DNA of 64,000 nucleotides from Metaphire vulgaris (Eukaryota; Annelida; Clitellata; Crassiclitellata; Megascolecidae). Location of the stretch: positions 2,007,601 through 2,071,600 of the forward strand of contig CM030862.1 of assembly GCA_018105865.1 (NCBI GenBank), read 5' to 3'. The translations under genes and the position numbers were made by a program. This document shows positions 1 through 52,516 of the stretch, piece by piece. The notes under the pieces were generated by a model. The model saw only the letters and a list, made by a program, of their open reading frames with translations, ran no database searches and was not told where the DNA came from. Positions within the stretch are counted from its first letter, which is position 1, and each line of letters begins with the position of its first letter.

Positions 1-2556
1 CCCCAGTTTCCACCGGGGGCCAGAATGATCTGTGCCCCCTTTGACCTGCCTCCCCAACCCTATACTTTGCTATACATTAAACAAATGGATACCCCCGTGA
101 TTAGAAGTTGCCACCCCAACGGCCCCCCACTTGCCAAATCCTAGAGATGACACTGCTAAACCCTGTTATTATTATGGGTCCTTAAAAATGACTGAAGTGA
201 CCAACAAATTTTTCACAAAATGATCTGTGTTTGACAATATATTTGATACAGCAGACTAGATACAGATAACATATACAATGGCTCATATGTTCTCATTCAC
301 CACTTAATAATTTAAATCACTATTTTGCACCTATTACGCACCAATGATGCATACATCAAAATTAATCAGAATATAATAATTTTGCTCTGCAGTGCTACAA
401 ATCCTGTCAACTATCAGACACCTTCCCACATATGAAACTCAAGTTCACGAAGATATCGGATACACCAGCATGGATACAAACTGTCATATTAAAATACAAT
501 CTCTCCACAGACTATTGATACGTTAACAAAATCATCATAGTCCATATTGCAGCTATTTACAATAACGCGCACGTCGATTTATTTACACCGAAGTGACTGT
601 ATACTTAAAAGATACAGTGGCAGCACAATCACTCATAGTTTGGCATTACATTACATGTATAAGGAATCATTCTCTGTAAATAATTATTGTTGTATTTTAA
701 CCGTCTCCAAAAGCATTCAATGTTTCGATACAGCAGCGAAGTGTAGTAACCTCAAGAAGGGCGGTCAAATAGCTAATTGGCGATATTTTCCAATAAACAA
801 TCATCTTCTGCCACTGGGAGTTGAAACGCACAACCCCGAGGCAAATCAAGCCATGGTCTTGAATAGACAAATGTTCAACTGACATCAAGAATAGGAAAAA
901 ATTTAAAATACTTAACATCCTTACCAAAAACTAGTGTACCAGAAATCGTGAATAAAAGCAGAATTCAGCACACCCGCCGTTACCAATGTTAACCTGCAAG
1001 TTACGTAAATTAAAACCTGGAAACAGTAAGCATATACGAAAATATAGCACTAACAACGTTAACGTGTACATAATTCTGTTTAACAAAATAACCATCGCAT
1101 CAAATTTTGGCAAAGGGTCGCACCTCAAAGACAATGTAAGAATGCAGCAATGCTGCTGCTCCCGATGGCAACTTCTAGTGATGACGATTCACTAATCATT
1201 CTGTTCGTCCAATTAAACTGTTCCACTCTCATATGTTGCAAACACGCATCATCGTTTCGTTGCACCACACAGGCTGTCACCCGTTTTTGTCCGGCCGGAT
1301 ACCCTGGATTTGACCGGGGTCTTTAATGATTTGGATTTGGTGTGCCATCGGTTGATGCTCCTGCGCATCATGAAGTGGTGCTATAGAAGTTCAAGATTAG
1401 AAGATTAGAATAAAAATTCCCATAAAAAAATTGATGTCAAAATCAGTGGCTTTCCCAAAGCCAGAAACATGCTGAAGGACTGATGGCAATCTCTTAGTAT
1501 AAGTCACCTTTCCCAAGAATCAAAAGTTTCAAGTTACCACAACAAGTCACTTGTATGTTATGCTATTTAGACAATTTATCAAGAGCGCTTTACACTTCGC
1601 ACTTGAACGAGATGTTGGATAAGTACGTTTTTAGTTTCTTTACGAATAGATAGATATTTGACTCGTTCATCACAGAGCTCTAGGTAATGAGTTCCAGAGT
1701 GCAGGGTTGCCCCGCGATACGGACCTCTCTCCGAATTTCACTGTAATCCACAACCGTGAGTTTCCGATTGAACATCAAATCCAATCGAAATAAGAGCCGG
1801 GTCAAGCCAGAAAGGTCAGTTCGTCAGTCAACAAACAACCAAATCTCATCGTGTCACTGTACTAAAGGTGACACATAATTATTATGTACACGAAAACATG
1901 TACAGCCTTATTCAGAACAACATTAGTTATTTTAAAGCAATGCTTTCAATAGATGTACATTTTCTCGTATATAATTAATCAAACATTTCCAAAATACCAA
2001 GGCCGTCCAGGTAAATATTGTGACTTTACATGCAACATTTAACATATTTCCCAACACCATTTTCACTTAAATTTAAACAAACTTTTAGCTCAATGAAATT
2101 ACATTTCCATAATTAACATGTGACAAGTGCTTTCAATTTAGGCTGAAACAGAAGCATTTGCACCAGAAATCACGTGATTTCAGTCTAGAGATCAAATATA
2201 AGAGATGCGTTAATACTGGAATAAGTTCAAAACTGTTTCAGCTCAAGAAATTAAGCTGTATTTTAAAAATACTCGCTCTTAACCACAACTCAATAATCCA
2301 TAACACAATATTCTTTTAAAAACAAGACATCATCAGGCAAGATTAAACCAATAACAAGTTAACATAGTAAACAACATATTAATCACAAACTTAACCCAAG
2401 CAAACTCTACAGTAGAACAAAACTGATCAAACCAAGAGCTTCTCTGAAACCAGAAATTCACAAAATGCTATAAGCGAGAGATGTACGAAACAGTGATACT
2501 ATATCCAATCAGACATACGACAGCCGCTACGAACAGATTTCTAGACTGATAAAAGT
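1..2556. other. 3' flank / possible 3' UTR of CADPS
   Basis: No protein-coding exon was recognised here. It is AT-rich and follows the CADPS stop on the minus strand, so part is probably 3' UTR. A CR1/L2-like LINE end lies at 1560-1800. The first 125 bases are C-rich and resemble the polyC flanks of MITEs elsewhere in the window. Confidence 0.5.
1560..1800 (-). mobile_element. CR1/L2-like LINE 3' end
   Basis: The minus strand reads KFGERSVSRGNPALWNSLPR at about 1680-1740, the C-terminal signature of CR1/L2/Jockey-type reverse transcriptases. It is followed by an untranslated end with an AAAGCGCTCTTGATAAATTG-like segment. Confidence 0.65.
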
Positions 2557-42308
<39,752 letters not shown>

Positions 42309-42587
42309 CGCGATCGAAGATTATCGAACCGTAGAATTGAATCACAATTAAAATAGCGGTGCTATATAATGTTTAAAATATATAATAAATCGCCGCAGTG
42401 GACGACCACCACGTCCGCCATGACAATCTAAAATCTAAATATTAAAGAGTGTGAGCTGCTGCTATGACTTTTATAAATTCACCAGGAACTTCTATAACGC
42501 CGTCTTTATAATGCGTTAGGCATCGGTCGATGGTCGTTCCAGATTTGAATCGTAATAATTCATTTTCAAATCCAATAAGCCAGTCCG

Positions 42588-43126
42588 TGGCATTTCGAAA
42601 GCTCTAGAAAAAAAATCGAGACAGAATATATTGACAATTCTAGTACGGCTTGACACAGCAAAGATGGGGACTCAAGAATATGTGGTTTTAATTCGTTTCA
42701 CTACTCTTCTGAATTTTTGCGTATCTATAGCCCACTAGCTGTAGCACTAGTCCTTGCGTTGTCCAATTTCAAACAGGGTATCAATTTTATAATATTTTTG
42801 TGGTCTATAAACCCTGTAATAGAAGAAACCAGCTCTCTTAAGCGCCATCTTATCTCTCGATTGATTTTTTAGACATTTGACAGAGAATAGATTTCTGAAA
42901 GACTTTGTATAGTGTCGTTTCAAATGGCTCATTATTTTTCGTGGCATTTCGAAAGCTCTAGAACAAAATTGAAACAAAATATATTGACCATTCTAGTACG
43001 GTTTGACACAGCAAGGATGGGGACACAAGAATATGTGGGTTTAATTTGTTTCATCACTCTTCTGAATTTTTGCATATCTATAGCCTACTGTAGCACTAGT
43101 CCTTGCTTTGTCCAATTTCAAACAGG
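42588..43126. repeat. Direct repeat pair of about 188 bp upstream of CADPS
   Basis: Units 42588-42777 and 42941-43126 both run from GTGGCATTTCGAAAGCTCTA to TCCAATTTCAAACAGG, with only scattered differences, and are separated by about 160 bp. They begin about 280 bp upstream of the CADPS start codon. Confidence 0.85.
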
Positions 43127-43424
43127 CCATGTTGGCAGAGACGTCATTTCACTGTTTTTCAGGGGGAGGGGGCAAAACACAAAAACACACTTTCGACCTG
43201 ACAAGTTTGCGAAAAAGCTGACGACCTTTTATTTTGCTTGTCAGTACTTTTTACGTTTAGTTACTTCAGATTGGTCAACATCAAGCACTCCTTTAGGGTC
43301 TGCTGACCTTTTTTTGCTTTCCAGTGTATTTTTACCTATTTATAGCCAGCCAATTGGTATGTAAAAACTAAATAAAACTTAACCCTTAAAACTTATTTAT
43401 TTCCTCCTTAAGTCTTGGTATAGT

Positions 43425-43581
43425 CCTGGCTGATTTTTGGTTTTTGACCTGGACCGAACCGACCCTCCTCAGCTACAGTCTGCTCTGCCGATTAACACTG
43501 CGGTTTGTGGTCTGAGGCGTCCCCGATGAACACCTATGTGTTTGAAACGGACGATAAAATTAAATTAATAATAATAATAAA
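43425..43581 (+). mobile_element. SINE-like repeat, copy 2
   Basis: The second copy of the element at 28310-28455, in the opposite orientation, ending in (AAT)n. It lies upstream of the CADPS start codon. No clear pol III A/B boxes were confirmed, so the class is uncertain. Confidence 0.65.
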
Positions 43582-43822
43582 TAACACAAACATTGGCGAA
43601 AAAATTTTCCTAAAAATCACGGGGGGGCAAATGGCCCCCTTTGCCCCCTCCCCAAATGACGTCCCTCCCACCCAATATTTGGCTTGTAGCGCCCTCCATG
43701 TTTAGAAGGCTAAGTAAGCCTGTGTGGTAAGAATGTCGTGAGAGACTCAGCAGAGTGAACCATGCAATGCTAGGAGTGAATTGCATATTCTCGGCCCAGC
43801 CACTGAAAATGCGGGCTTACCA

Positions 43823-43826
<4 letters not shown>

Positions 43827-43870
<44 letters not shown>
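43827..43870. repeat. (GT)n microsatellite
   Basis: Pure (GT)n upstream of CADPS. Confidence 0.95.
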
Positions 43871-43871
<1 letters not shown>

Positions 43872-44159
43872 AATGCAGACCTATGTAGATTGTAGAGGAA
43901 TTGGTGTATCCATTCCAACGACCTGGTCGAGTGCATTCTATCTACAGATCTGCGTTCTAGGCGTCGCAAATCTTGATATCGTCCTGACGTCCTCCATAAA
44001 ATATGCTACTTTGCTGCGACTGCCTACCTGGATTTACAACTTTCTCCACCACGGACTACGGATTACGGACTTTGGATTTCATCAAGATTGAGCGCTCGTG
44101 AATAGGCTGGTGCACTGCGTCAAGCTTCGGGCAGCGCGATAGAAATTTCGTCTTACTTA

Positions 44160-44640
44160 CTTACTTATGATTATTGCAATTCCCTTTACAATGGTATGGC
44201 CAAATCTAATGTAGGCATACAGCACAAAAGCTTCAATGGATGGAGAATTCTATTGCCCGGGTCTGCAAAAACTCGTAAGCATGATCATATGCCTACAGTG
44301 TATAGGCCTATACTTGTTCTTCAAAAGTTAAACTGGAGACCGGTAGAACAGAGAATTGTATTTAAAACTGGTCTTGTGGTTTTTAAAACAATGCTGTCTG
44401 ACGAACTTCAATATTTGAAGTCTATAATATGTTAAGCCATCCGAAACATTGTCATTCAACAAGGTTAGCTGATTCATTGTTAATTGTACCCAGAACCAAC
44501 ATTGAAATTGGTAATTTAAGAGAGCTTTTTCTATTTCTGGGCCAAAAATCTGGAACTTTCTCCCTCTGGTTGTCAGACCTCAAATCCCCTCCCAGAAAAG
44601 TCGATTTATAGCTACATGGATAAATGGCAAGTAGATTCAG
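44160..44640 (+). mobile_element. CR1/L2-like LINE RT fragment
   Basis: The plus strand encodes YDYCNSLYNGMAKSNV, then RKHDHMPTVYRPILVLQKLN, WRPVEQRIVFKTGLVVFKTM and, in another frame, KRAFSISGPKIWNFLPLV, the usual order at the end of L2/CR1 RT proteins, with frameshifts. Confidence 0.7.
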
Positions 44641-45929
44641 TGGCAAGTAGATTCAGTTTGAATACTAAACTGCTGATATATAGCGAAAAACCGGAGATAC
44701 GCGAAGACGCTCATCTTCTTTTATACGGACGCGTGTTTAAACAAACGCAACACACAAACTCTGCGAAATGCCGAGAAATTTTCGAGATCTCCAAATACGT
44801 TTCTATACATTCGAAATGAAGAAGAGGAGAGGTCGGTCTTCTACATTTTGGTCTGAATGTCTGAATGACTGAATGAAGGGATGAATGAATTAATGAGTGA
44901 AAAATAATAATACAAACAATCAGGCCTATATGATAAGCCGAAGAACCTTCGGGGGAAGGAGACAGGAAATGAGAGTGGATGGCACGAAAATGAGAGGATG
45001 GAGTAAAATGGAGAAATGAGGAAGTGGAAGGAAGGAAATGGGCTGAGAAGGGAGGATAGGAAAGTTGAGGGACAAAGGCACGCGTCCAAAGTTAGAAAGC
45101 TATAAGATATAGAGAGCAGCGTTCAGCCAAGCAATTATAAAACGACGTTGTCGTGTTTTATCAAGCTCCGCCCATTATTAAATTTGACGTTGCTTAGCAA
45201 CGACTATAGAATGACAACAAAACCTCTTTCAATGAAGACGGCAACATTACAAACAAACATAACAAAGCCAATGCATGCATGTGTACAAACTTTGCGACGA
45301 ATAACAATCGCTATTTTAATTAAGCGAACGTTATGTTTGGCTTGAGAGGTTTGAAGGCTTCCTTTGCATTATGACGAAGAAATAAATGCGGCGTGAGTTT
45401 GGGCTTTAACTGATTGGGCTAAAAGTATCAGCCAAAAACATAGACCATAAAATGACTAATGCCAAAAGTGAGTTCATTGCCCGATCTGATCATAACTATA
45501 ATTGAACAGGTAGAACTGAACAAATAGGCCACAAATGCCTTTTGGTATTTTAAATGCAAGTTTTTAAATTATTAAATTATTAATCTTGAGACAATTGGTT
45601 TGAAATGCTATGCGTTTCACTTGACATTGTTCCAACTTCCAACAACAACCGCTGAGACATCTCTATAGTTATTTCCTCCAATCACAAAAATGACATGTGA
45701 ATAAAAGTACGCACTTTCCACTCGTTATTGGGAACCGGTAACTCCTCTCTCATCGCTTGACTGCAGACAGCGCTTGATTTAGGTGTCTGTTGCAACGAGG
45801 ATCCGATTGTGTTGGTGCTAGGAGCACAATGTTGCACAGCAGGCGTCTAGATTCTGGGGACAGTTGGTGGGTAGTCTAGTGGGCGAAGTCATCGGTGTCG
45901 AGTTGAGGGAGAGTGAAGATAAATCGCAT

Positions 45930-45979
45930 AGGCCTGCATATCCAGGCATCAATTCTAATTGATGCCTGGATGCAGGCCT
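45930..45979. repeat. Near-perfect 50-bp hairpin
   Basis: AGGCCTGCATATCCAGGCAT and its inverted copy ATGCCTGGATGCAGGCCT flank a short AATTCTAATT loop; only two unpaired bases. Function unknown. Confidence 0.75.
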
Positions 45980-46577
45980 TTGCGACTTTTATTTGAATGC
46001 ATAGTATGTACATCTTAAAATAGATTCATAGCTAAAGCCCGTGGCAAGTAGATTCAGCGTATCGAAACCCGTAATTTCTTATCCGAGAAAAGGTGACTAA
46101 TGGAGAAAATGTCTCGAAGATGCTTTGACGAAGGCGCTCCCTCGCCCAAAACGTTTGACTCTCATGGTCTCGGGCGATAATTAGGCTACATTCAATCTTT
46201 TTCATAATGAGAAGGTGTTGAAGTTAGTTACTTAATAAGTTCTGACAAAACAGTGACTCTTGAGTAATATGTCCATTTTGGTTTTAAGTTGCAAACATGG
46301 ACAGTTCAGTCGCCACTCGAATCCAACCTTCCCCTTTCCTATGCCAGGCTGCCAAGCCAACCAGCCTCTCTAAAAGTGGGGGAGGCTGAAGCCTAGAGAC
46401 CTAATAGAAGTTTACGTCTATGCTAAAAATCTTGAAAAAGTCATAATCATCTTTCTTTCCTCTTGTAGTTTTTCCTTTCCAGATGTGCTGACAAGCAAAA
46501 AAGGTCGTCACCCTTGTCATCTTTACATTCTGTAGCGCTTAGAAATTATTTTGGGTCGGCAGCCAAGAAGGTTCTAG

Positions 46578-46771
46578 CATGGGCGTCCGCAGAAATTTTT
46601 CCAGGGGGTGCAAAACAGGGTCTTGTGACGAAAGAAATGAAAAAATTTTCCAGGGGGGTTCAAAACAAAGTCTTGTGACGAAAGAAACGGGTAGTTTTAC
46701 TTTTTTCATAACTCCGCAATTTTTCCAGGGGGTGCAATTGCACCCCTTGCACCCCCCTCTGGACGCCCATG
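46578..46771. mobile_element. hAT-like MITE (CATGGGCGTCC ends)
   Basis: Ends CATGGGCGTCC/GGACGCCCATG with a perfect 8-bp duplication GGTTCTAG (46570-46577, 46772-46779). The interior repeats a CAGGGGG plus GTCTTGTGACGAAAGAAA unit. Confidence 0.9.
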
Positions 46772-47074
46772 GGTTCTAGCCTCAAAACCCCCTTGGCTGC
46801 GCCACTGAATCTATCAAAAGCACATTAATGGCTAAATGGCTTACAGTATTTTATGCGACATTTGAAATATTACGCAGAAATTGACGCGATGTCTGAATCT
46901 CTCGTTTGTCGTTGTCTTTGGCGTAGCCACGGGGGCACGGGGCCCCGGCCGCTATTTGGGCTGGGATCGGTCGTGGCCAAGATTATCTAATTAAGACTTT
47001 GGCTGCGTTTTCATTTAGATGTTCAGTCACAGCTTGCCAATAGGCTTTCATCAGAAATATAGAACTAGTAGACC

Positions 47075-47317
47075 CAGGGGCGTCTTTACATGTAAAAATT
47101 CGGGCACAGTGCCCGGGGCCCCGCGCATCTTAGGGGCCCCGCGCCGCGCGCAAACTACTTTTTACGTAGGATTGCCTTTTCTTTTTTGCTTGTCAACATT
47201 CAAAAACGTTGGAGATGACCTTTTTTGTTTGTCAACATTGATCTTCACGTCTAGGGCCCCGCAGGCCGCCAGGTGCCCGGTGCCCCGCACTGGTTATAAA
47301 GAATAAAGACGCCCCTG
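47075..47317. mobile_element. hAT-like MITE (CAGGGGCGTCTTTA ends)
   Basis: Inverted ends CAGGGGCGTCTTTA/TAAAGACGCCCCTG. The flanks AGTAGACC and AGTAAACT match at 6 of 8. The interior has two TTGTCAACATT copies and a GATGACCTTTTTTG motif. Confidence 0.8.
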
Positions 47318-47804
47318 AGTAAACTTATATAAATGTAGAGCTGCATGTAGATCTTTACCAATACTAGAACAATGTTTAAAACTCATCTTATTCGCCTGAC
47401 ATCCACCGTAGACTGTAAACTGGGGGGTTATCCGACTTAAAATCGTGGATTTGACCTGACTCTTGCGTGATTGTGATCTGATGTACAATCAGCTGATACT
47501 TCTATGTTTTATGAAGTGGCGCCATAGAAGTTTCCGATTGGATCAGATTTACTGCGCAAGTGTGCATGCACTACTCTCTTATTTACCACTTCGTATTTTA
47601 TTTCTCTGCCGAAAAAACCTAAACTGTTCGATAAAGAACTCAAAAACTGAAAAACTACACAGAAGGTCTTGATCACGATCAATTTTCCACGTATGACTAC
47701 AATTCAGAAATGACTTTAGATCTTCTTCGCGTTAAGAAGATGAATATGATGATACTGCGAATATGCCGGCCAAGACCCAGAAACTGTCGCATGACGTTCA
47801 TCTA

Positions 47805-47884
47805 CAGGGTGGCGCAAAAAAACCGGACTATATTAAATGCAAACGTAAATGAGACTAGTCTCTCTAGACTTTTGCGCCAACCTA
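47805..47884. mobile_element. Mariner/Tc1-like MITE, second copy
   Basis: Starts CAGGGTGGCGCAAAAAAACC after TA and ends degenerately at TTTTGCGCCAACCTA before TA. Same family as 36146. Another MITE-like end (TTGGCGTAGCCAAGG) follows at once. Confidence 0.6.
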
Positions 47885-48168
47885 TACATTGGCGTAGCCA
47901 AGGGGAGGCACGCGAGGCCGTCCCAAATCTGGCTGGGACGGGTCGTGAGATTTGCGCAAAATTCTTGGGAAACTTTGAGGGAGTTAGCATTATCAATTAA
48001 AATGAGCAAATGTGCAAAAAACTCCTTCGCCACATTTTTTCTCGTCAGAGACCTTTTTAACCCAAAAATGTTGATGCGCCACCCTCCCTCCCCCCCCCCA
48101 ATTCCTGAACCCTGGCCACGTCGCTGTTGATCGAAAGACAGACGTTGTGGTCTTATGATATCATTTCA

Positions 48169-48248
48169 TTAACCCCTTAACTGGGGATCCCGGATATATC
48201 CGTCCATTTTACATTGAGTTACAGTTAAATACACGGTTAAGGGGTTAA
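48169..48248. mobile_element. 80-bp TTAA-flanked palindromic mini-element
   Basis: TTAACCCCTTAACTGGGG to CGGTTAAGGGGTTAA, with interior TCCATTTTACATTGAGTTAC, nearly identical to the 9453 copy inside. Confidence 0.75.
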
Positions 48249-48714
48249 TCAGCAACAAAAATAGAAGACAAAATCCGCCGACAATCTGGACTGTAATAAC
48301 GATAAACGAAAATATAGTTGCATCAACAGACATCAGTTTCAAAAGATCGACACGAAACATTTCAAATGATATATCAGATATTAGACCCTGTACATGTGTA
48401 ATACTGCTATGTTTACGATCACTTGCACTGATTCTAAAAAGCCTTCGGCAAAGCTGACCCTGTTGCAATAAATACTGTCGATTTGGACACGAGATGATTT
48501 GACAATTTTTTGCGACAAAGTGACTGCGAAAACTGAGCGTACAACAGCGTTAAGATTTGGTGGGATCTATCGTTTAACACCCCACTGGCTGAGGAGATCC
48601 CCACTGAGTAACGTAAAGTAAAAAACACGACATTTTTATAGCGCGGCCCGAAAGCTTGGCGCAATGCACCAGCTTATTCACGAGGATGGAAAACTGCTGG
48701 CTCTACGTGTCCAC

Positions 48715-48881
48715 CAGGGATATTTTTACACCATCTAACACCCCCAACGCCCCCTTCCAATTTGAGACCGGCATTCCCCAATCTCATCTATAGGATGACC
48801 TTTTTGCTTGTCAGACTTTTTGGCAGGGGACCCCAAAATTTACCGACACCCCCCAAACTGATAATCCTAGAAATAACCCTG
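48715..48881. mobile_element. hAT-like MITE (CAGGGATATTT ends)
   Basis: Ends CAGGGATATTT and AAATAACCCTG; flanks GTGTCCAC and GCGTCCAC (7 of 8). Same family as 56103 and probably 59748. Contains ATGACCTTTTTGCTTGTCAG. Confidence 0.8.
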
Positions 48882-49293
48882 GCGTCCACCCCCACTGGAT
48901 CTCGAGTACCCGACCCATGCGCTTCTGAAATCGACCGATGGTTATCGAGTGATTTCGCAGGAAATCGAAAGCAGAACAAATTCAAAAACCGGGCCATCAA
49001 TCAAAGACCTCGGTAGAACCCTGATAACCCCCCCCCCCCAATGTTTTGAGTTTAACTGTGGTGAATTATTGTCTACCAAAAGGGAATTAGAGCCTACGAG
49101 ACATGCTTTTATGTTTATCAATTTGTTCCCCCCCCCGTCGAAACGGCAGGGTGCCCGAAATTTGATGGGTTTCCGCCGCCATGTGTGGCAAACACAAGAC
49201 GCTGACTCAGCGGTGTGGTGACTCAACAACGTATAGCCTCCGCTATGAGTCATCGCCATTATGAGTCATCGTTCTTAGACGTAAGATCACTTA

Positions 49294-49697
49294 AGGGGCT
49301 GTCCATTAATTATGTCAACAATTGTTGCCCAATTTTTGACCCTCCCCTTGTCAACAACTGTCAACTTTCAGTTACCCCCATAATTACGTCAAAAACTTTG
49401 ACCCCCCCCCCCAAGATCAATGGCAGGTCCCAATAACAAGGTTATTATTTTTGCGATGATGACCATTTTCCCTGTTTTGCTCATCGAGTGTCAAAATGTG
49501 ATGGTGATGACCTTTTTTGCCATGCTTTTTTCCATTGCAATAAGTAGTATTCCATGAAATTTCCTATTTTTCGATTATTTGTAAAAAGTGAAATTGTTGA
49601 CGTCAACTTCTCTTGACCCCTCTCCCCTGTCAACAACTGTCAAAATTTTCAAACCCCCTCCCCCCTAAATTGTTGACGTAATTAATGGACAGCCCCT
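49294..49697. mobile_element. MITE with GGGGCTGTCCATTAATTA ends
   Basis: Long inverted ends AGGGGCTGTCCATTAATTA and TAATTAATGGACAGCCCCT, then GTCAACAATTGT and C-rich subterminal repeats. No clear target duplication. Contains GATGACCATTTT and GATGACCTTTTTTG motifs in its middle. Confidence 0.75.
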
Positions 49698-50383
49698 AAA
49701 ACCATTATAGACATTGCAATAAATAAATGACGCATTTAATCGAAATTATTTTTGCATAAGTAATGCATGAGTTCTCCCATTTTCCACCCATACTACTTGA
49801 GAATCATTACATTTGCAATAACTGAACGTATCCAATATAGGATAATAACACTTACATGCAGATGATGGTGACGTTTAAACTCCTCCCGCTATCCGCGGGC
49901 GATAACCCCGCCAACTCGTCCCCTGCCCCAGTGGAGGTCGGAAATTCAATTTTTATTTTAGGTACCCTACTATTTTCGGAGGTCGTTAAAAGTTTAGGGT
50001 TGGCATATTCAGACGCCTGAAATTCTGTTTGAAAACTGATAACGAGCGATGAGTCAGCAGTTTTCGAATCGGCACAAAGAATCCAGCATCCAGAATCCAG
50101 AATTTCGAAGCCTAAACAACGATATGTAGAGTGAACAAAATTTTGAGGGATTCTAATTCCTCCAAATTATGTTTATCGGGGCATTCTTAACGCTTTCAAT
50201 TTTGGAGAGACGGGGAAAGTTACTAGTTGTTACATATATCGATAAAAACTGGTCAGCAAAAACAAACGCCTCCCAATGCAACAGCAACAAAAACGCACGT
50301 ACCAACTGCATCGTACGTACAAACAGACATAAACTGTAATAAATTACAATACAGAAACGACAATACAATGACTTAATAGTGGT

Positions 50384-50635
50384 CAGGGACGGATCCAGGA
50401 ATTAATTTTTCCACCCCCCCCCCCCCGTGCCTTGCTCCACCCATACCACATGGATTGACGCACGGCTGTTAAACTGATTGAATGGGAAAACAGACGCACA
50501 GTCGCTTAAGTATAATCCTAATTTTTCGTATCTTTAGAACGTTAGCCAAACAAAATTTCTGGGGTGGGTTGGATATGGGAGTGCGGTGCCACCCCCACCC
50601 CCACCCCGCCCCCACTAGATCCGTCCGTGGCTCTG
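50384..50635. mobile_element. Probable MITE (CAGGGACGGATCC ends)
   Basis: Ends CAGGGACGGATCCAG and, inverted, TAGATCCGTCCGTGGCTCTG. C-rich interiors resemble the other MITEs. No convincing target duplication. Confidence 0.55.
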
Positions 50636-50890
50636 ATAATATAAGAGTATTGAGTATGTTTGCCGGCATCTAGCCGCGATACAATTGAAACAGTCAACGA
50701 ATTTTAACAAGCGATTAGAGGCTAAACGCAAACTGAAATCTCGAGTGTGTTTTGTGGCTGCAAGTGAATAGCGTTCGGACAAGAAGAGAACGAAGCAGAA
50801 AGACAGACTGACCGCGACTTCGACGAATCTGCAAAATTCGCCACCGCGTGGCCAATTAGATTTATTTATTCTCGCTGAAGTCTTTTTGCC

Positions 50891-51201
50891 CGGTGGCGGT
50901 TCCAGGATTTCTTGGTGGAGGGGGGGGGGGTGAAATGAATCCTTAGGAAGTTGGTGGGGAGAGGGATGAAAAGAGAAGGAAAAAAATCAATAACTTTGTC
51001 GGAAAAGGCTAACAACAGGGATTTTTCTCCTAATTTTACTACACTTTTACCGAGAAAATAGGTTGACATGACAAGCAAAAAGGTCATCGGCACTTGTCCC
51101 CGTAGTTTTACTAGACTTTTACCCAAAAATAGGTTTCACGAGTTTAAAAAAAAGTCCAGTGGGGATGCATTCCCACTCACCCCCACGTGGAACCGCCACT
51201 G
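50891..51201. mobile_element. hAT-like MITE (CGGTGGCGGTTCCA ends)
   Basis: Ends CGGTGGCGGTTCCAG and GTGGAACCGCCACTG; flanks TTTTTGCC (50883-50890) and TTTCTGCC (51202-51209) match at 7 of 8. Contains GACAAGCAAAAAGGTCATC. Confidence 0.85.
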
Positions 51202-52429
51202 TTTCTGCCTTCTTTCAATCTTTTTCTTTTCAGTTTATACCAGCGGGGCAAAATTAGGCAAAATTACTGGTCATTTTGTTCGCTTTCAATTTAATTAGAA
51301 CATACAATAATTGCAAATGTTCTTAGACCCAGCATTGCCACACCACTTAGACCTATACATACATGGGAATTCGATATAGGAATATTTGCACAACGTTCAA
51401 CAATTGCCACAAATGGCAAAATTAATTTCGATCACCAGAAAACAAACGACTTGCAAAAACGAAACAAGATAATGCTCTTAGTTAATTAATTAACAGATCA
51501 ACAGATCAAAAATGTAAAACAAATTCAATGGCAACAAGTAGTCATATAAGCTTGCAGCAGTAAACAAGTATGCATCCGTTGATACAAATAAAATACAAAT
51601 TATACACTTACATGCATAGTTTGCATACATGGACATAATTATCTACAGTCGTACACAACACACACACACACACACACACACAGATTCGCTAATATGAAAA
51701 TACAATATGCATCATTGGTTAATTTCAAAATACGACCGAGAGTTAGGTCACACAAAAAATACGTATTTTATGTCCAAAAATAAAATACGCGTATTGTGCG
51801 TAAAAAATACGTTGGTGGTTACGTCACGTTCGGGCATATCTATGAACCTTTGCGGTTACGTCATGGTAACACTGTGAAGCAACGTATTTTAACGTACGCA
51901 AATTATACGTATTTTATCGTCGGAAATAAAATACGTATAATGTGTTGGGTCGAATCCTGGTTAATTTTTTCGAGTTAAATGCAAGCAATTGTGTCTAAGT
52001 AATCGTACGTCATCAATTGAACAGTAAATGAATTTTGAAGACTTTCAGTTTTACCCCATCACGTGACAGTTTTCATCCGACGCTTTATAAAGGTAGACTT
52101 TGGGCCCATGGGCAACTTGTGGCCCATAAGATCTTAGAAAGTGGTCCACCAGGCTCCAATATTTGACAAAATGCGAGCAGTCGTTTGTAGTTTTAGAATT
52201 TGGTCTCTGAAAGTTGCGAACAATATTACACAGCTATTCTAATTTTAGAACCATTCAGTACCCTTTTATGGAATGGATTTTTTATCACAAGAACCCAGAT
52301 CAGAATCGTCTATAGGCCCTACTCTATAGCATAGTCAAAATTTTAGAATTTCATAACGTTGTGGTCAACTAAAATACGAAAAATATACACCTGGGAAAGC
52401 TAGGTTATTGAATGTAGTTATTAAATTAC

Positions 52430-52431
52430 GC

Positions 52432-52514
<83 letters not shown>
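52430..52514. repeat. (ATT)n microsatellite, LINE tail
   Basis: About 80 bases of pure (ATT)n directly after the 3' end of the minus-strand LINE half, consistent with its 3' tail. Confidence 0.95.
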
Positions 52515-52516
<2 letters not shown>

